Assembly: GCA_025934385.1 (NCBI GenBank)
Contig: JAICYE010000118.1
Span: 1 to 6,732, forward strand
DNA length: 6,732 bases
From: Acidimicrobiia bacterium
GTDB taxonomy: Bacteria; Actinomycetota; Acidimicrobiia; IMCC26256; BP-133
Direction: 5' to 3'
The position numbers were made by a program, and so were the translations under genes. The notes below the pieces were generated by a model that was not told where the DNA came from, did no database searches, and was given only the letters and a program-made list of their open reading frames with translations. Below are positions 4,956 to 6,732 of the stretch, piece by piece; positions within the stretch are counted from its first letter, which is position 1; each line of letters begins with the position of its first letter.

Positions 4956-6732
4956 TCAGGACGAAGCCCTCTCGGTCGCCAGTCGCTCGAAGTCCTCGAG
5001 CGAGTCGGGGTTGGCCAATGCTCCCCGGCTCGCCGCGACGTCCGTCGGCGTTCCGGTGAGGATCCGCTTCACAGGTACTTCCAATTTCTTTCCCGACAAC
5101 GTCCGGGGTATGCCGGAAACCCCGTGAATCGCGTCGGGCACGTGGCGGGGCGACAGCGACCGGCGCAGCTCGGCGGCGATGCGGGCCCGGAGCGCGTCGT
5201 CGATGTCGACGCCGCCGGCCGGGACGACGAACAGCAGCAGCTCGCCCATCCCGATCCCGTCGCCCGCCCGGTCCTCGAGGTGGACGACGAGGCTGTCGGC
5301 CACCTCCGGGAAGGCCTCCACCACCGAGTAGAACTCCGCCGTCCCGAGCCGGACGCCGCCCCGGTTGAGCGTCGAGTCCGAGCGGCCGGAGATCACGCAG
5401 CTGCCGTCGTCGCCGATGACGATCCAGTCGCCGTGGCGCCACACGCCGGGGAAGTCGTCGAAGTAGGCCGACCGGTAGCGGGAGCCGTCGGCGTCGCCCC
5501 AGAAGCCGACCGGCATCGACGGCATGGGCTCGGTGATGACGAGCTCGCCCTGCTCGTCGATGATCGGCCGGCCCCCCGGGTCGAACGCCTCGACCTTGGC
5601 GCCGAGCGCCCGGCCGGAGATGCGGCCCTCCCGCACGGGCAGCATCGGGCAGGCGCCGACGAAGGCGGAGCAGACGTCGGTGCCACCGCTGACCGAGTGC
5701 AGCTGGGCGTCGGTGGTCACCGCCTCGTAGACCCACCGGAAGCCCTCCGGCGGCAACGGCGCGCCGGTCGACCCGAAGCCCCGGACCCCGGACAGGTCGC
5801 AGGCCTTGGCCGGTTCGATGCCGGCCTTGCGGCAGGCCATGAGGAACGGGGCGCTGACCCCGAAGTACGTCGTACCCGTCTCCTCGGCCAGCCGCCACAG
5901 CGTCGACAGGTCGGGGGAGGCGAGGTCGCCGTCGAACAGCACCAGCGCCGAACCGACGGCCAGCCCCGAGACGAGCAGGTTCCACATCATCCAGCCGGTG
6001 GTCGAGAACCAGAAGAACCGGTCGCCGGGACCGAGGTCGAGCGAGAAGGCCAGCTGCTTCAGGTGCTCGAGGAGGATGCCGCCGTGGCCGTGGACGATGG
6101 GCTTCGGCAATCCCGTCGTCCCCGACGAGTAGAGGATGTAGAGCGGATGGTCGAACGGGACGGGCTCGCACGACGCCGGCCCGTCCTCCGACAGGAGCTC
6201 GTCCCAGGAGATCGCGCCCGGGATGGCCGCCGCCCCCCGCTCCGGGTCGAGGTAGGGGACGGCCACGGTGGCGGCCAGGTTGGGCAGGCCGGCCCGGATG
6301 GCAGCGACCTCGGCGGTGCGGTCGACGGCCTTGGCGCCGTAGCGGTAGCCGTCGACGGTCAGGAGCACCTTCGGGTCGATCTGGGTCAACCGGTCGAGGA
6401 CGCTGCGGGTGCCGAACTCGGGGGCGCACGACGCCCACACCGCCCCCAGGGCGGCGGTGGCCAGAAAGGCGACGAGCGTCTCGGGGATGTTGGGCAGGTA
6501 GGCCACCACCCGGTCGCCCCGGCCGACTCCGAGGTGGGCGAGGCCGGCCCGGGCCCGGGCCACCCGGCGGCGCAGCTCTCCGGCGGTCAGGTCGACGGGC
6601 CCCCGGGTCTGCGACCGGGCCAGGACGGCCACCTCGTCGTCGGCCCCGGCTTCCCGCAGCAGATGGGCGGCGTAGTTCAGCCGGGCGGTGGGGAACCATC
6701 GGGCGCCGGGCATGGCGCGGGCGGCCAGCGCC
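4956..6732 (-). CDS. aacS: Acetoacetyl-CoA synthetase (acetoacetate--CoA ligase), 5' end outside window
   Basis: This is an ATP-dependent acyl-CoA synthetase of the ANL superfamily, converting acetoacetate, ATP and CoA to acetoacetyl-CoA, AMP and diphosphate in the cytoplasm. That lets ketone-body-type carbon enter polymer, lipid or central metabolism. Numbering from the Met at 6713, YSSGTTGLPK (195-204) is the P-loop motif, GGTDVCS (343-349) the adenine/acyl region, GRSDSTLNRGG (443-453) the hinge, and SGKKLEVPVK (540-549) carries the catalytic lysine. The C-terminal GALANPDSLEDFERLA is typical of acetoacetyl-CoA synthetases rather than acetyl-CoA synthetases. MPGARWFPTARLNYAAHLLR is internal in the family, which is usually about 650 residues, and the frame stays open upstream to the window edge (six more residues). 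The Met at 6713 is therefore probably not the start, and some 70-80 residues lie outside. GAF-ANTAR follows 60 bp downstream. Confidence 0.93.
   Translation of the reverse strand, partial: ALAARAMPGARWFPTARLNYAAHLLREAGADDEVAVLARSQTRGPVDLTAGELRRRVARARAGLAHLGVGRGDRVVAYLPNIPETLVAFLATAALGAVWASCAPEFGTRSVLDRLTQIDPKVLLTVDGYRYGAKAVDRTAEVAAIRAGLPNLAATVAVPYLDPERGAAAIPGAISWDELLSEDGPASCEPVPFDHPLYILYSSGTTGLPKPIVHGHGGILLEHLKQLAFSLDLGPGDRFFWFSTTGWMMWNLLVSGLAVGSALVLFDGDLASPDLSTLWRLAEETGTTYFGVSAPFLMACRKAGIEPAKACDLSGVRGFGSTGAPLPPEGFRWVYEAVTTDAQLHSVSGGTDVCSAFVGACPMLPVREGRISGRALGAKVEAFDPGGRPIIDEQGELVITEPMPSMPVGFWGDADGSRYRSAYFDDFPGVWRHGDWIVIGDDGSCVISGRSDSTLNRGGVRLGTAEFYSVVEAFPEVADSLVVHLEDRAGDGIGMGELLLFVVPAGGVDIDDALRARIAAELRRSLSPRHVPDAIHGVSGIPRTLSGKKLEVPVKRILTGTPTDVAASRGALANPDSLEDFERLATERASS

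Noticed and set aside
4153..6699. Minus-strand open frame of 848 codons across the synthetase and regulator
   Set aside because: It is out of frame with two well-recognised proteins and translates to Arg/Pro/Gly-rich sequence for most of its length, with no coherent fold.
6711..6713. ATG at 6713 as the true start of the acetoacetyl-CoA synthetase
   Set aside because: The frame stays open to the window edge, no ribosome site is seen before it, and the following residues correspond to an internal family segment about 70-80 residues from the N-terminus.

Overview
This is a GC-rich window of ordinary bacterial gene density with short intergenic gaps. High GC, GTG and ATG starts with GGAGG-type ribosome sites, a GAF-ANTAR regulator, a DosR-like palindrome and a secreted DUF11/SpaA-type protein together suggest an actinobacterium (Actinomycetota). 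It could be an uncultured or acidimicrobial-type lineage, but the sequence does not fix the genus.

Layout. (1) Positions 1-1965, minus strand: the first 655 codons of a large secreted surface protein, running off the left edge without a stop. It has a signal peptide, an unassigned N-terminal domain, two SpaA/Cna-B-like domains with plausible isopeptide triads, one complete DUF11-type repeat and part of a second. (2) Positions 1966-2320: a divergent intergenic region of about 355 bp with an AT-rich core. It holds a strong hairpin, a pair of direct repeats, an imperfect 14-bp inverted repeat, and a GGGAC-TTCG-GTCCC palindrome resembling a DosR box. (3) Positions 2321-3478, plus strand: a class I/II PLP-dependent aminotransferase, followed with a 2-bp gap by a 90-residue charged helical protein (3481-3753). 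(4) Positions 3783-3845: a structured leader that repeats the 10-mer found in the DosR-like site. It precedes a 110-residue two-helix membrane protein (3862-4194). (5) Positions 4191-4895, minus strand: a GAF-ANTAR response protein whose stop overlaps the convergent membrane-protein stop in a shared CTAG. (6) Positions 4956-6732, minus strand: acetoacetyl-CoA synthetase, whose N-terminus lies beyond the right edge.

How they may work together. The synthetase and the GAF-ANTAR gene are codirectional with a 60-bp gap and may share a transcript. The ANTAR gene's ribosome site lies inside a predicted hairpin, suggesting separate translational control. The aminotransferase and the small helical protein look co-transcribed. 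The shared TTTGGGACTT motif could place the aminotransferase unit and the membrane-protein gene under one regulator, possibly DosR-like; this is inference. No mobile element, CRISPR array, tRNA or rRNA was seen. I found no convincing new multi-gene system; the most interesting material is the regulatory DNA/RNA structure and the surface protein.
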